DNA from: [Clostridium] fimetarium
GTDB lineage: Bacteria > Bacillota > Clostridia > Lachnospirales > Lachnospiraceae
Reading direction: 5' to 3'
Length of the DNA: 64,000 nt
Assembly: GCF_900111235.1 (NCBI RefSeq)
Contig: NZ_FOJI01000001.1
Location: 1 to 64,000, forward strand
Positions 32,904 to 40,797 of this stretch are shown piece by piece. Made by a program: the position numbers and the translations under genes. Each line of letters opens with the position of its first letter. Position 1 is the stretch's first letter. The notes beneath the pieces are model-generated. The model ran no database searches. It was not told the DNA's origin and worked only from the letters and a program-made list of their open reading frames with translations.

Positions 32904-33656
32904 TTACTTTATATTATTTCGAACTTCCTTGATGGCATCAATAATTACCTTTTTTGCCATAATTGCACCTTCTTCACTCATTGGCTCAACATCCTTTAAA
33001 ACATAATCAATTCCAAGTTGCTCATACTTAACTTTACCCATATCATGGTAAGGTAAAACATCGAGAGCCTTCAAATTTTTAAGTTGTCCAATAAATAACC
33101 CTAGTCCATGGAGAAACTTTGGATCATCTGTAATGCCTGGCACAACTACGTGCCGAATCCATATATCTACATCCTTTGTATCAAGATATTTTGCAAAGGC
33201 AAGAATACCATCATTAGGTTGTTCTGTAAGCTTAATATGCTCTACGGGATCAATGTGCTTAATATCAAGCATAACTAAATCGGTTAATCCCATTAACTTA
33301 TCTAACTTTTCATTATATATATTATTGTTTGGATTATATGTTATTCCAGAAGTGTCTATGCATGTATGAATGCTTTTTTTCTTAGCTTTTTCAAATAATT
33401 CAATTAAGAAATCAATTTGCAGAAGGGGCTCACCACCAGTAACCGTGATACCACCTTTTGTATAGAACACCTTATTGTTTTCATATTGTTCTAATATTTC
33501 GTCTGAAGTCATTTCAGTACCACCATTCGTTTCCCAGGTGTCGGGGTTGTGACAATATTTGCATCTCATAGGGCAGCCTTGAAAAAATATAACAAAACGT
33601 GTGCCGGGACCATCTACTGTACCAAATGTTTCTATTGAGTGTATACGTCCATTCAT
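32904..33656 (-). CDS. pflA: Pyruvate formate-lyase activating enzyme
   Basis: 250 residues, the family's usual size. The radical-SAM motif CPMRCKYC (Cx3Cx2C) is near residues 29-36, after GTVDGPGTRFVIFFQG. GGITVTGGEPLLQ provides the SAM-binding GGE. DVLPYHDMGKVKYEQLG marks the PflA C-terminus. It makes the glycyl radical on the PFL subunit encoded upstream (33824-34069). It is separated from the pfl genes by a terminator, so it probably has its own promoter. Confidence 0.96.
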   Translation of the reverse strand: MNGRIHSIETFGTVDGPGTRFVIFFQGCPMRCKYCHNPDTWETNGGTEMTSDEILEQYENNKVFYTKGGITVTGGEPLLQIDFLIELFEKAKKKSIHTCIDTSGITYNPNNNIYNEKLDKLMGLTDLVMLDIKHIDPVEHIKLTEQPNDGILAFAKYLDTKDVDIWIRHVVVPGITDDPKFLHGLGLFIGQLKNLKALDVLPYHDMGKVKYEQLGIDYVLKDVEPMSEEGAIMAKKVIIDAIKEVRNNIK

Positions 33657-33765
33657 AATACGTTTACTCCTTTCATGTTTAAATATAGTCCGTTATTATA
33701 ATATACCAATAACGATAATATCTCAATAAATAATATATCATTCGTGATAATATCTCAATAATGAT

Positions 33766-33800
33766 AATAACCCCCAACACAGATTATGCTGGGGGTTATT
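33766..33800. terminator. Terminator downstream of the split pfl operon
   Basis: AATAACCCCCAACACA pairs with TGCTGGGGGTTATT around GATTA. It is symmetrical and AT-rich on both sides, and ends the minus-strand pfl transcript before pflA. Confidence 0.85.
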
Positions 33801-33823
33801 ATATGTATCTTAACAATGAGTAA

Positions 33824-34069
33824 TTACATTACATCATGGAATGTACGTGATATAACGTCATTTTGTTGTTCTCTTGTTAATTTGATAAAGTTTACAGCAT
33901 AACCTGAAACTCTTATTGTTAATTGTGGGTATTTTTCTGGATGGTCTTGCGCATCAAGAAGTGTTTCTCTATTTAAAACATTAACATTAAGGTGATGTCC
34001 ACCTTTGGCTACATAGCCGTCAAGCATTGCTGCAAGATTATCGATTTGTGATTCACTTGGATTCATCAT
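33824..34069 (-). CDS. Separate glycyl-radical domain of pyruvate formate-lyase
   Basis: 81 residues. It equals the C-terminal end of a normal [21 protein letters not shown], then [15 protein letters not shown] with the radical glycine at G56, then [18 protein letters not shown]. 680 residues from the pflB product plus 81 equals 761, against 760 for E. coli PflB, so the two together make one enzyme. It has its own AAGGAG and start (two ATGs), so it is not a frameshift artefact. E. coli GrcA (YfiD) is a comparable free-standing domain, used there as a spare part for the damaged enzyme. Confidence 0.92.
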   Translation of the reverse strand: MMNPSESQIDNLAAMLDGYVAKGGHHLNVNVLNRETLLDAQDHPEKYPQLTIRVSGYAVNFIKLTREQQNDVISRTFHDVM

Positions 34070-34090
34070 AGTTATTTCTCCTTCTAAAAA

Positions 34091-34300
34091 TTATTCTTCA
34101 CCATCTAGGCCGTTATGAAGTGTTGGTACATTACATGCTAAGTTCCCGGCAGCACATTCTAAAGAATTTGTAGTCTGTGTAGTCTTTTGTAAATCTATAT
34201 TGCTGGCATCGGCAACGGACACGTTAAGGTGTCCACCGTTGCCAGCCATAAATTGATCTATCATAGATACAATATCATCGATATTTTTTTCGTTATCCAT
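34091..34300 (-). CDS. 69-residue Cys-containing look-alike of the glycyl-radical domain start
   Basis: The first half (NIDDIVSMIDQFMAGNGGHLNVSV) aligns with the linker and GGHHLNVNV strand of the 81-residue neighbour. The second half lacks the RVSGYAV loop and instead reads SLECAAGNLACNVPTLHNGLDGEE with two cysteines. It sits between the PFL body and the radical domain, 21 and 35 bases from each, so it is co-transcribed. A chaperone, occupancy plug or regulator of the split enzyme is conceivable. The role is unknown. Confidence 0.75.
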   Translation of the reverse strand: MDNEKNIDDIVSMIDQFMAGNGGHLNVSVADASNIDLQKTTQTTNSLECAAGNLACNVPTLHNGLDGEE

Positions 34301-34335
34301 CTATGTTCACGATCCTTTTGGTATTATTTTTGAAA

Positions 34336-36378
34336 TTATAAATTTAAATCAATATCAAGATCTCCAGTGAAAAGTTGATCTGCTTTACCGAGAGCACCAG
34401 GAACGATTGTGAAAGTGTTAGAAATACCATCCTGAGCATCTTTGAAAGGAAGCTTGGCAACTGATGCTAATGATGCAATTGCACCATGAGTGTCGCGGCC
34501 GTGGAGTGGATTAGCACCTGGAGCAAATGGTTGGCCTTTATGTCGTCCGTCAGGAGTCGAGCCTGTATTTTTACCATAAGTTACATTTGAAGTAATTGTT
34601 AATATTGAAGTAGTTGGAACACCATTTCTGTATGTTTCATTCGATTTGATTTTTGCCATAAATTTTTTCACGATATTTACAGCAATCTTATCAACACGGT
34701 CATCATCGTTACCATATTTAGGATAATCTCCTTCTACTTGATAATCTACGGCTAAACCGTCTTCATCTCTGATAACTTTAACTTTGGCATATTTCATAGC
34801 TGAAAGTGAATCAGCTACTACGGATAGACCAGCAATACCGGTTGCAAAGTATCGTTTTACTTCTCTGTCGTGAAGAGACATTTGAATTCTTTCATAGCAA
34901 TATTTGTCATGCATATAATGAATAACATTTAATGTATTAACATAAAGGCTAGCTAACCAAGACATCATATCATCATATTTTTCCATAACATCATCGTAAT
35001 CAAGATATTCAGTTGTAACTGGTCTGTACTTAGCACCTACTTGTATTTTGGTGCATTCATCAACACCACCATTAATGGCATATAATAAACATTTTGCTAA
35101 GTTAGCACGAGCACCAAAGAATTGCATTTCTTTACCAACTCTCATTGAAGAAACACAACAAGCAATTGCGTAATCATCACCATGAGTTACTCTCATCAAA
35201 TCATCATTTTCATATTGTATTGCTGATGACATAATAGATACCTTAGCACAGAACTTCTTAAAGTTAGCTGGTAATCTTGTTGACCAAAGAACTGTAAGAT
35301 TAGGTTCTGGAGCTGTTCCTAAATTATGAAGTGTATTTAGATATCTAAATGACATCTTAGTAACCATATGACGTCCATCAATACCAACACCACCGATTGA
35401 TTCAGTAACCCATGTAGGATCACCAGCGAATATTGCATTATATTCTGGAGTACGAGCAAATTTTACAAGTCTTAATTTCATAATGAAATGATCAACGAAT
35501 TCTTGAATTTGATCTTCTGTAAATGTTTTATTAGCCAAATCTCTTTGTGCATATACATCAACAAATGTTGAAGTACGTCCAAGTGACATAGCAGCGCCGT
35601 TTTGTTCTTTAACAGCAGCTAAGTAACCAAAATATAATCCTTGGATAGCTTCTTTTACATTAGTAGAAGGTTTTGAAATATCACATCCGTAGATGTTAGC
35701 TAATTTTTTGAGTTCTTTTAATGCTTTGATTTGTTCTGATAATTCTTCGCGGTCACGGATTGTTTCAGCGGTCATAACTTGTTTTGTTGTAGCTTTTTGT
35801 TCTTCTTTATCAATGATTAACGCATCAACACCATATAAAGCGATACGACGATAATCACCAATGATACGACCACGGCCATAAGCATCTGGAAGACCAGTAA
35901 CAATATGGTTTGAACGAGCTGTTCTCATTTCTGGAGTATAGGCATCGAAAACACCAGCATTATGTGTTTTTCTATGTGTTGTAAAAAATTCAAATACTTC
36001 TTTATCCATTTCATATCCATTATCTGAACATGCTTTCTGAGCCATTCTTGCACCACCATAAGGCTGCATAGATCTCTTAAAAGGCTTTTCTGTCTGGAAA
36101 CCAACAATCGTTTCAAGATCTTTGTTTAGGTAACCAGCTCCGTGTGAAAGGAGTGTTGAAGCAACTTTAGTATCCATGTCAAGAACACCACCTGCTTCAC
36201 GTTCTTGATTTGATAAATCCATTACTTGTGCCCAAAGAGTTTTTGTTGCATCTGTAGGTCCGCAAAGAAAGCTGTCATCACCATCATATGGTGTGTAATT
36301 TTTTTGGATGAAGTCTCTTACATCAATTTCTTCGGTCCAATTGCCGCCTACGAAATCTTTCCATTCTGTTCTAATCAT
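34336..36378 (-). CDS. pflB: Pyruvate formate-lyase catalytic subunit, lacking the glycyl-radical domain
   Basis: 680 residues. It contains the PFL barrel with the active-site pair C407-C408 ([25 protein letters not shown]), [17 protein letters not shown] and the late [13 protein letters not shown]. It ends at DLDIDLNL just where other PFLs continue into the glycyl-radical loop. That domain is encoded by the third gene of this operon. PFL converts pyruvate and CoA to acetyl-CoA and formate in anaerobic metabolism. A strong promoter lies at 36494-36522. Confidence 0.95.
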   Translation of the reverse strand: MIRTEWKDFVGGNWTEEIDVRDFIQKNYTPYDGDDSFLCGPTDATKTLWAQVMDLSNQEREAGGVLDMDTKVASTLLSHGAGYLNKDLETIVGFQTEKPFKRSMQPYGGARMAQKACSDNGYEMDKEVFEFFTTHRKTHNAGVFDAYTPEMRTARSNHIVTGLPDAYGRGRIIGDYRRIALYGVDALIIDKEEQKATTKQVMTAETIRDREELSEQIKALKELKKLANIYGCDISKPSTNVKEAIQGLYFGYLAAVKEQNGAAMSLGRTSTFVDVYAQRDLANKTFTEDQIQEFVDHFIMKLRLVKFARTPEYNAIFAGDPTWVTESIGGVGIDGRHMVTKMSFRYLNTLHNLGTAPEPNLTVLWSTRLPANFKKFCAKVSIMSSAIQYENDDLMRVTHGDDYAIACCVSSMRVGKEMQFFGARANLAKCLLYAINGGVDECTKIQVGAKYRPVTTEYLDYDDVMEKYDDMMSWLASLYVNTLNVIHYMHDKYCYERIQMSLHDREVKRYFATGIAGLSVVADSLSAMKYAKVKVIRDEDGLAVDYQVEGDYPKYGNDDDRVDKIAVNIVKKFMAKIKSNETYRNGVPTTSILTITSNVTYGKNTGSTPDGRHKGQPFAPGANPLHGRDTHGAIASLASVAKLPFKDAQDGISNTFTIVPGALGKADQLFTGDLDIDLNL

Positions 36379-36493
36379 TTAAAATTCCTCCTATGATAAA
36401 TATAGTATAATATGTGATTACTGTAAACAATTCCCAAGAAAGCCCATAAATACTGGCTTTTTTAATGCTATAGTACGTCTTTACGACAGGTTC

Positions 36494-36522
36494 ATTATAT
36501 AAGAATACTGTATACACGTCAA
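36494..36522 (-). promoter_or_regulatory. Promoter of the pfl operon
   Basis: On the minus strand: TTGACG (36522-36517), 17-bp spacer, TATAAT (36499-36494). It leaves a leader of about 110 nt that includes an AAAGCC...GGGCTTT hairpin (about 36453-36475). Confidence 0.78.
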
Positions 36523-36623
36523 TAGGATGCTTGTGCTTTATTAAAAACAATCGTCTATAATTTATCAATTACTAGAAAAAAAACAATTTATATTAAAATT
36601 GCATAAATTATAAGCACTTAACC

Positions 36624-36652
36624 TTGACATTTATATTTATGAATATTATGAT
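36624..36652 (+). promoter_or_regulatory. Promoter of the DUF1858 gene
   Basis: TTGACA (36624-36629), 17-bp spacer, TATGAT (36647-36652), divergent from the pfl promoter about 100 bp away. The intervening AT-rich DNA could hold shared regulatory sites. Confidence 0.75.
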
Positions 36653-36714
36653 ATACATAGTTTACCCTTCCATTTGGAGGAAAACATAATTTTATAATAA
36701 TAGGAGGATCAACA

Positions 36715-36921
36715 ATGAATAAAATAACGAAAGAAACAACTATTGGCGATGCAATTAAGATAGATGCAGGAATCATTCCTATTCTTATGAGCGCAGGAAT
36801 GCACTGTATAGGATGTCCATCAGCGCAAGGAGAATCCATTGAAGAAGCAGCAATGGTTCATGGTTTAGATGCGGATGCATTAATGTCAGATATCAATGAC
36901 TATATAGAATCTAATAATTAA
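36715..36921 (+). CDS. DUF1858 family protein (redox-disulfide domain)
   Basis: 68 residues, AGGAGG upstream. It matches the DUF1858 / hybrid-cluster-protein-associated domain: TIGDAIKIDAGIIPILMSAGMHCIGCPSAQGESIEEAAMVHGLD, with the CxxC pair at the helix junction. Such proteins are thought to take part in anaerobic redox chemistry. It is transcribed away from the pfl operon with a consensus-like promoter and a good terminator. Confidence 0.92.
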   Translation: MNKITKETTIGDAIKIDAGIIPILMSAGMHCIGCPSAQGESIEEAAMVHGLDADALMSDINDYIESNN

Positions 36922-36934
36922 TTATACTTACTAT

Positions 36935-36976
36935 AAGAAGCCTTAGCTCTGTTATATTGCTAAAGGCTTCTTTTTA
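36935..36976. terminator. Terminator between convergent genes
   Basis: AAGAAGCCTT-AGC pairs with GCT-AAAGGCTTCTT, followed by T5. It ends the DUF1858 transcript and lies 25 bp before the mecA stop codon on the other strand. Confidence 0.85.
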
Positions 36977-37000
36977 GGTAAATAAATGCTAACCCATGAA

Positions 37001-37900
37001 TTACAAATTTGCAAGAATTTGAATTGCATTACTTTTAATAATAGTTTCACAATGTTCTTCAATGAATGCATGACTTGCATATGAAAAATGTATCTTGTTT
37101 CCGTATTCAGAAAGAATATTACATACTTTATTAAATTCTGTAGGCGAACAATCAGACTTTTCAATAACCAAGTAATAAATGTTATTCTTAACATCTTTAT
37201 ATAAAGAATTATCGCCTGAATATATGGAACTAATTATATTTGCAGCATTATTAATAATGTTAAGATCATCAAATTGAAATATTCGAATTACATTAACTTC
37301 AGATTCTTTTGTAGAATCATTCGTATCTTTGCTAGTTGTGTCTGATAATGTATTGGGTGTAGTATTAAAATCTTTAGGTGTAGAATTAATCGCTGAATTT
37401 TTTAGAGATTTATTAAATGGAATAAAATTATCAGTTTTATTCTTAGGTATTTCAATTATATCGTCAACATTACTATTTAAATAGTCTTTGACTTTACTAA
37501 ATAGATTAATAACATCATCAGCTCTATTATCAGGTTCGGTTTGATGATCAATCATATCTAAAGAATCATTTTCATATGAAAAATCCATATCCTCATCTTC
37601 ATCATCAGAAATATCTGGTGCAAATTTTGAAAATCTTGTGTCAAGTTCTTCAGGGTCTTCAACTTTCGTTATTACAAGTATAATACAATCAGTAGAAACT
37701 GGAATAGCTTCAATCATTAACGGGATATCTTCCGCTTCAAAACCTAATTCATAGGAAGCCTGTTGCATCATATCACGAAATAAATCTTTAGCCTTCTCGC
37801 TTCCATAGGCAAGCTCGCTGATTTTCAACTCGCGGGAAGCCAAATCAGATTTGTTTAAGGTACAGCGTATTTGATTGTCACTTAATTTTTCTATTTTCAT
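37001..37900 (-). CDS. mecA: MecA-type ClpC adaptor protein
   Basis: 299 residues. The N-terminal MecA domain (1-90) reads MKIEKLSDNQIRCTLNKSDLASRELKISELAYGSEKAKDLFRDMMQQA...FEAEDIPLMIEAIPVSTDCIILVITKVEDPEELD. A long acidic, Ser/Thr/Asn-rich linker (about 95-205) follows. The C-terminal domain (about 207-299, RIFQFDDLNIINNAANII...SLYKDVKNNIYYLVIEKS...CETIIKSNAIQILANL) binds ClpC in other Firmicutes. MecA delivers substrates to the ClpCP protease. The linker is longer than in B. subtilis MecA. Confidence 0.9.
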   Translation of the reverse strand: MKIEKLSDNQIRCTLNKSDLASRELKISELAYGSEKAKDLFRDMMQQASYELGFEAEDIPLMIEAIPVSTDCIILVITKVEDPEELDTRFSKFAPDISDDEDEDMDFSYENDSLDMIDHQTEPDNRADDVINLFSKVKDYLNSNVDDIIEIPKNKTDNFIPFNKSLKNSAINSTPKDFNTTPNTLSDTTSKDTNDSTKESEVNVIRIFQFDDLNIINNAANIISSIYSGDNSLYKDVKNNIYYLVIEKSDCSPTEFNKVCNILSEYGNKIHFSYASHAFIEEHCETIIKSNAIQILANL

Positions 37901-38200
37901 AAAATCACTTCCTAACTTTGAAATATTTCTTGTTTTAATAGTATACCATTTTAGATAGATCTGTAAAGGAAATATATAAAAATTTAATTATTTCCAAGTA
38001 CATTTTTCCCACATTTATAACATTTTTTACCTATTAAAATGAACTATAATAATTAATGAACAAATATACGGTATTACGAATTAAAATATACGATTTCTGA
38101 TAAATAACTGTTGCATAAATTATAAACAAGAGATATAATTAGATTATGAGATGCTTATAGATTCTTTAGTGAGAAGGAGGTTGAAATAATAAGATAAATT
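37901..38200. other. 300-bp AT-rich divergent intergenic region
   Basis: It separates the divergent mecA and kinase genes. It holds AAGGAGG at 38174-38180, which is 20 nt before the only possible in-frame start (TTG 38201), because an in-frame TAA lies at 38195. No other feature is clear. Confidence 0.5.
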
Positions 38201-39613
38201 TTGAATATAATATCTGATAAATATGAAATCATTAGTGAGTTAGGGCACGGAACTCACACAAAAGTATATTTAGCAAAACACAAAAAGCTTAATGTATTAC
38301 GTGCTGTCAAGTATATCAAAAAAAGCGAAGCAAATAGTATAAGGTATTTGCAAGAAGCTAATCTAATTAAGAATCTTAAACATTCCGGAATTCCAATTAT
38401 TTATGATATTGATGAAGATGAAAATAGTATATGTATTATTGAAGAATATATTTCTGGAAAATCAATGACATCATTTATGTTAGAAAAACAACAACTGTCT
38501 TTAAAAGCGATTTGTCAGTTTGGGATACAAATATGTGATATTTTAGACTATTTGCATTCAAATGGAAAAGAAAGCGAAAAAAATGAATGTATTTTACATT
38601 TGGATTTAAAGCCAGATAACATAATGATAAATGATGATAATATAATTAAAATCATTGACTACGATAATGCTTCATATCAAAATCAAGAATTGAAACAATG
38701 CATTGGAAGTAAAGGATTTGCAGCACCTGAACAGTATCACAGACTGAACGTAGGAAAGACTGCAGATATATATGGTTTAGGAATTCTATTATTGTATATG
38801 TCAACAAGTGGATATATACAGTCTTGCGTTGAAACATTACGTCACAAGAATCTAAAAAAAATAATCAAAAAATGTACGAAACATAATTCAATACAGCGAT
38901 ATAATGAAGTTTGTAAAGTGAAACTGGATTTGCAAAAAATATTGAATGAATTATCTAAGGAATGCTCTAAAGAATCTCTAGAAATAAATATAGTTGGAAT
39001 AAAACATGGAATTGGAACTACACATATTAGTATTTGCCTAACCAATTATTTGAATAAGATAGGTATAAAAACAGTATGTATGGATTGTACTAATACTAAT
39101 AATATGCTAGGTCTTGTTGAAAAAGGAAATATTACTTCGTTTGGCACATACAAGTTATACGGGGCATACCTGCTACCAAATTATAATCAATGTATTAATG
39201 TTGAACTAGAAAAGGAATATAAAATAATTGTTAAGGATCTAGGAGTAACTAGCGAAATCGACAGTAATAGTTTGCCAGAAGGTAATAACAAGGCTCTAAT
39301 ATTAGTAGGGGTTGGAAAGTATTACGAACAAAACGAGTTACAAAATGCACTTGATAAGTATGAAAACTGTGTATGTATTTTAAACCATATCAGTGGAAAA
39401 CAGTTCTATTCATACATACAAAATAATAGCCCCAAGCAAAAAATGTACAGAATGCCATGTAAATATGATTGGTATTCTAATGATGAGATAACCGATGAAG
39501 TATTTAAAGAGCTTTTTAACGATTTATTTCCTAATTGGTATGGAATAAAAAGTAAAAAAAATACAATATTAAGGAGATGTATTTCTGAAATTCTTAAAAA
39601 GAAAAAAAGTTAA
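38201..39613 (+). CDS. Ser/Thr protein kinase fused to a degenerate ParA-like domain
   Basis: 470 residues, start TTG 38201 (weakly placed ribosome site). The kinase domain (about 6-250) has the glycine-rich GHGTHTKVYLAKHKK, AVKYIKK (catalytic Lys), HLDLKPDNIM catalytic loop, IIDYDNA in the DFG position and GFAAPEQY. The C-terminal half (about 262-430) has a ParA/MinD-like start IVGIKHGIGTTHISICLTNYL, in which the P-loop lysine of GKT is replaced by Thr (GTTH), so normal ATP hydrolysis there is doubtful. The next gene encodes a second GTTH protein. The pair may form a signalling module. Confidence 0.82.
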   Translation: MNIISDKYEIISELGHGTHTKVYLAKHKKLNVLRAVKYIKKSEANSIRYLQEANLIKNLKHSGIPIIYDIDEDENSICIIEEYISGKSMTSFMLEKQQLSLKAICQFGIQICDILDYLHSNGKESEKNECILHLDLKPDNIMINDDNIIKIIDYDNASYQNQELKQCIGSKGFAAPEQYHRLNVGKTADIYGLGILLLYMSTSGYIQSCVETLRHKNLKKIIKKCTKHNSIQRYNEVCKVKLDLQKILNELSKECSKESLEINIVGIKHGIGTTHISICLTNYLNKIGIKTVCMDCTNTNNMLGLVEKGNITSFGTYKLYGAYLLPNYNQCINVELEKEYKIIVKDLGVTSEIDSNSLPEGNNKALILVGVGKYYEQNELQNALDKYENCVCILNHISGKQFYSYIQNNSPKQKMYRMPCKYDWYSNDEITDEVFKELFNDLFPNWYGIKSKKNTILRRCISEILKKKKS

Positions 39614-40196
39614 GAAAAATTACCATCAAAACCCCTACATAGTTGGTGTAATGGGAGTTGGACGTGGTGTAGGGACCACACACTTGACAATTATGATGGG
39701 AAATTATCTTGTAAACGGTTTGGGAAAAAAAGTGGCATTATTGGAACTTAATAGAAATAATTCATATACGGAAATTAAGAATATGAAGTGTTCGAATATT
39801 TACAAAACATGTTTTGAAGTAAATGGAATGGACTTTTATGAGGATATTTCATACGAAGATATCCCTAAAATTATGGCTAGTAATTATGATTATTTAATAT
39901 TAGATGTATCAAGTAATTATATATTAGGAAGAAATGAATTTTTAAGGAGCCATAAAAAGATTATAGTGGGGAGTTTGAGTAAATGGAAGGCGCAGGAATA
40001 TTTTGATTGTTTTGAAAATATGCAGAAAATCTCAGAAATTTCTGCATGTGAATTTCTTTCATTATCAAAAGATCGTGAAGTAGATAAAATAATAAAAGAT
40101 AAATATAAAGTCAAAATAGGACAAATTCCATTTGAAGAAAATCCATTTTATATAGGAAGTAACCATATGGAATGGATTGAGAAAAAATTAAATTAA
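39585..40196 (+). CDS. ParA/MinD-like protein with GTTH in place of the P-loop
   Basis: 203 residues if started at CTG 39585, eight bases after AAGGAG; 181 residues from ATG 39651. The ATG lacks a clear ribosome site and would cut off the first beta strand (PYIVGVMGVGRGVGTTHLTIMMGNYL). An in-frame TAA at 39570 limits the start to this interval, so the rare CTG is favoured. GRGVGTTH replaces GKGGVGKT. VALLELN and YDYLILDVSS are the A' and B strands. It overlaps the kinase gene by 29 bases and resembles its C-terminal half, so the two arose by duplication. Confidence 0.72.
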   Translation: MKFLKRKKVKKNYHQNPYIVGVMGVGRGVGTTHLTIMMGNYLVNGLGKKVALLELNRNNSYTEIKNMKCSNIYKTCFEVNGMDFYEDISYEDIPKIMASNYDYLILDVSSNYILGRNEFLRSHKKIIVGSLSKWKAQEYFDCFENMQKISEISACEFLSLSKDREVDKIIKDKYKVKIGQIPFEENPFYIGSNHMEWIEKKLN

Positions 40197-40278
40197 TATC
40201 CAATATCTTTTGGAAAATAGTATATCACAAATATTATATTAGACAAAAAAATTGGAGGTAAACTAAGGAGAATAGTAA

Positions 40279-40488
40279 ATGGGACAGCAAGTAAAAGCAG
40301 TCACAGAAGAGATATTGGAACTGCTTGGTTCAGGTATTAAGGTGAATTACAATGGTTATGAAATAACAAAAGAAACAGATATTTCAAGTGACATTTTACA
40401 TGAAGAAGATTGTTGCATGAAAGATTATATTGAAGACGATGATGGTGAGTGTATACAAGTTAATTATGATATTCTTACATCATTTTGA
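40279..40488 (+). CDS. Small acidic hypothetical protein
   Basis: 69 residues with AACTAAGGAG upstream. A helix (VTEEILELLGSGIKV) and strands (NYNGYEI) are followed by an acidic Cys-containing segment (LHEEDCCMKDYIEDDDGECIQVNYDI). No family is recognised. It follows the kinase/ParA-like pair and precedes a strong terminator, so it is probably part of that operon. Confidence 0.65.
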   Translation: MGQQVKAVTEEILELLGSGIKVNYNGYEITKETDISSDILHEEDCCMKDYIEDDDGECIQVNYDILTSF

Positions 40489-40540
40489 CATTATTTACTA
40501 AAATGTAACCCGGACAATGAGATCCCCTTTATGTACCGGT

Positions 40541-40594
40541 ATAAAATCCCTGTTTTGTAGGCAATCCCCTTGCTGCACAAAATGGGGATTTTAT
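40541..40594 (+). terminator. Terminator, long stem
   Basis: ATAAAATCCCTGTTTTGT (40541-40558) pairs with ACAAAATGGGGATTTTAT (40577-40594), with two G-U pairs. It closes the kinase operon. Confidence 0.8.
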
Positions 40595-40797
40595 GTTACG
40601 TCATATTATTTTGGTGACTAATCATCAAAATAATGGTATAATATTAAAGGTTATTTTTAATAGAGCTAATTATTATATTTTAAGTTTAATCTATTTATTA
40701 AGTTAGTAATATTAAAAATAAAACGTAGTCGGTATAATTATTAGGGGCCTGAGAAATCAGACGATTAGGGGCTGAAGTGTAAATTTGGAGGGAAGAT
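40595..40797 (+). promoter_or_regulatory. Upstream region of the GH18 gene
   Basis: A -10-like TATAAT (40733-40738) has no good -35. Direct repeats ATTAGGGGC occur at 40740-40748 and 40764-40772, 24 bp apart. A regulator site or alternative-sigma control is possible, but unproven. Confidence 0.4.

Noticed and set aside
34301-34335. Frameshift explaining the split pyruvate formate-lyase
   Set aside because: The body ends in a unique tail, and the next two genes each have their own start and ribosome site; the pieces are not in overlapping frames.
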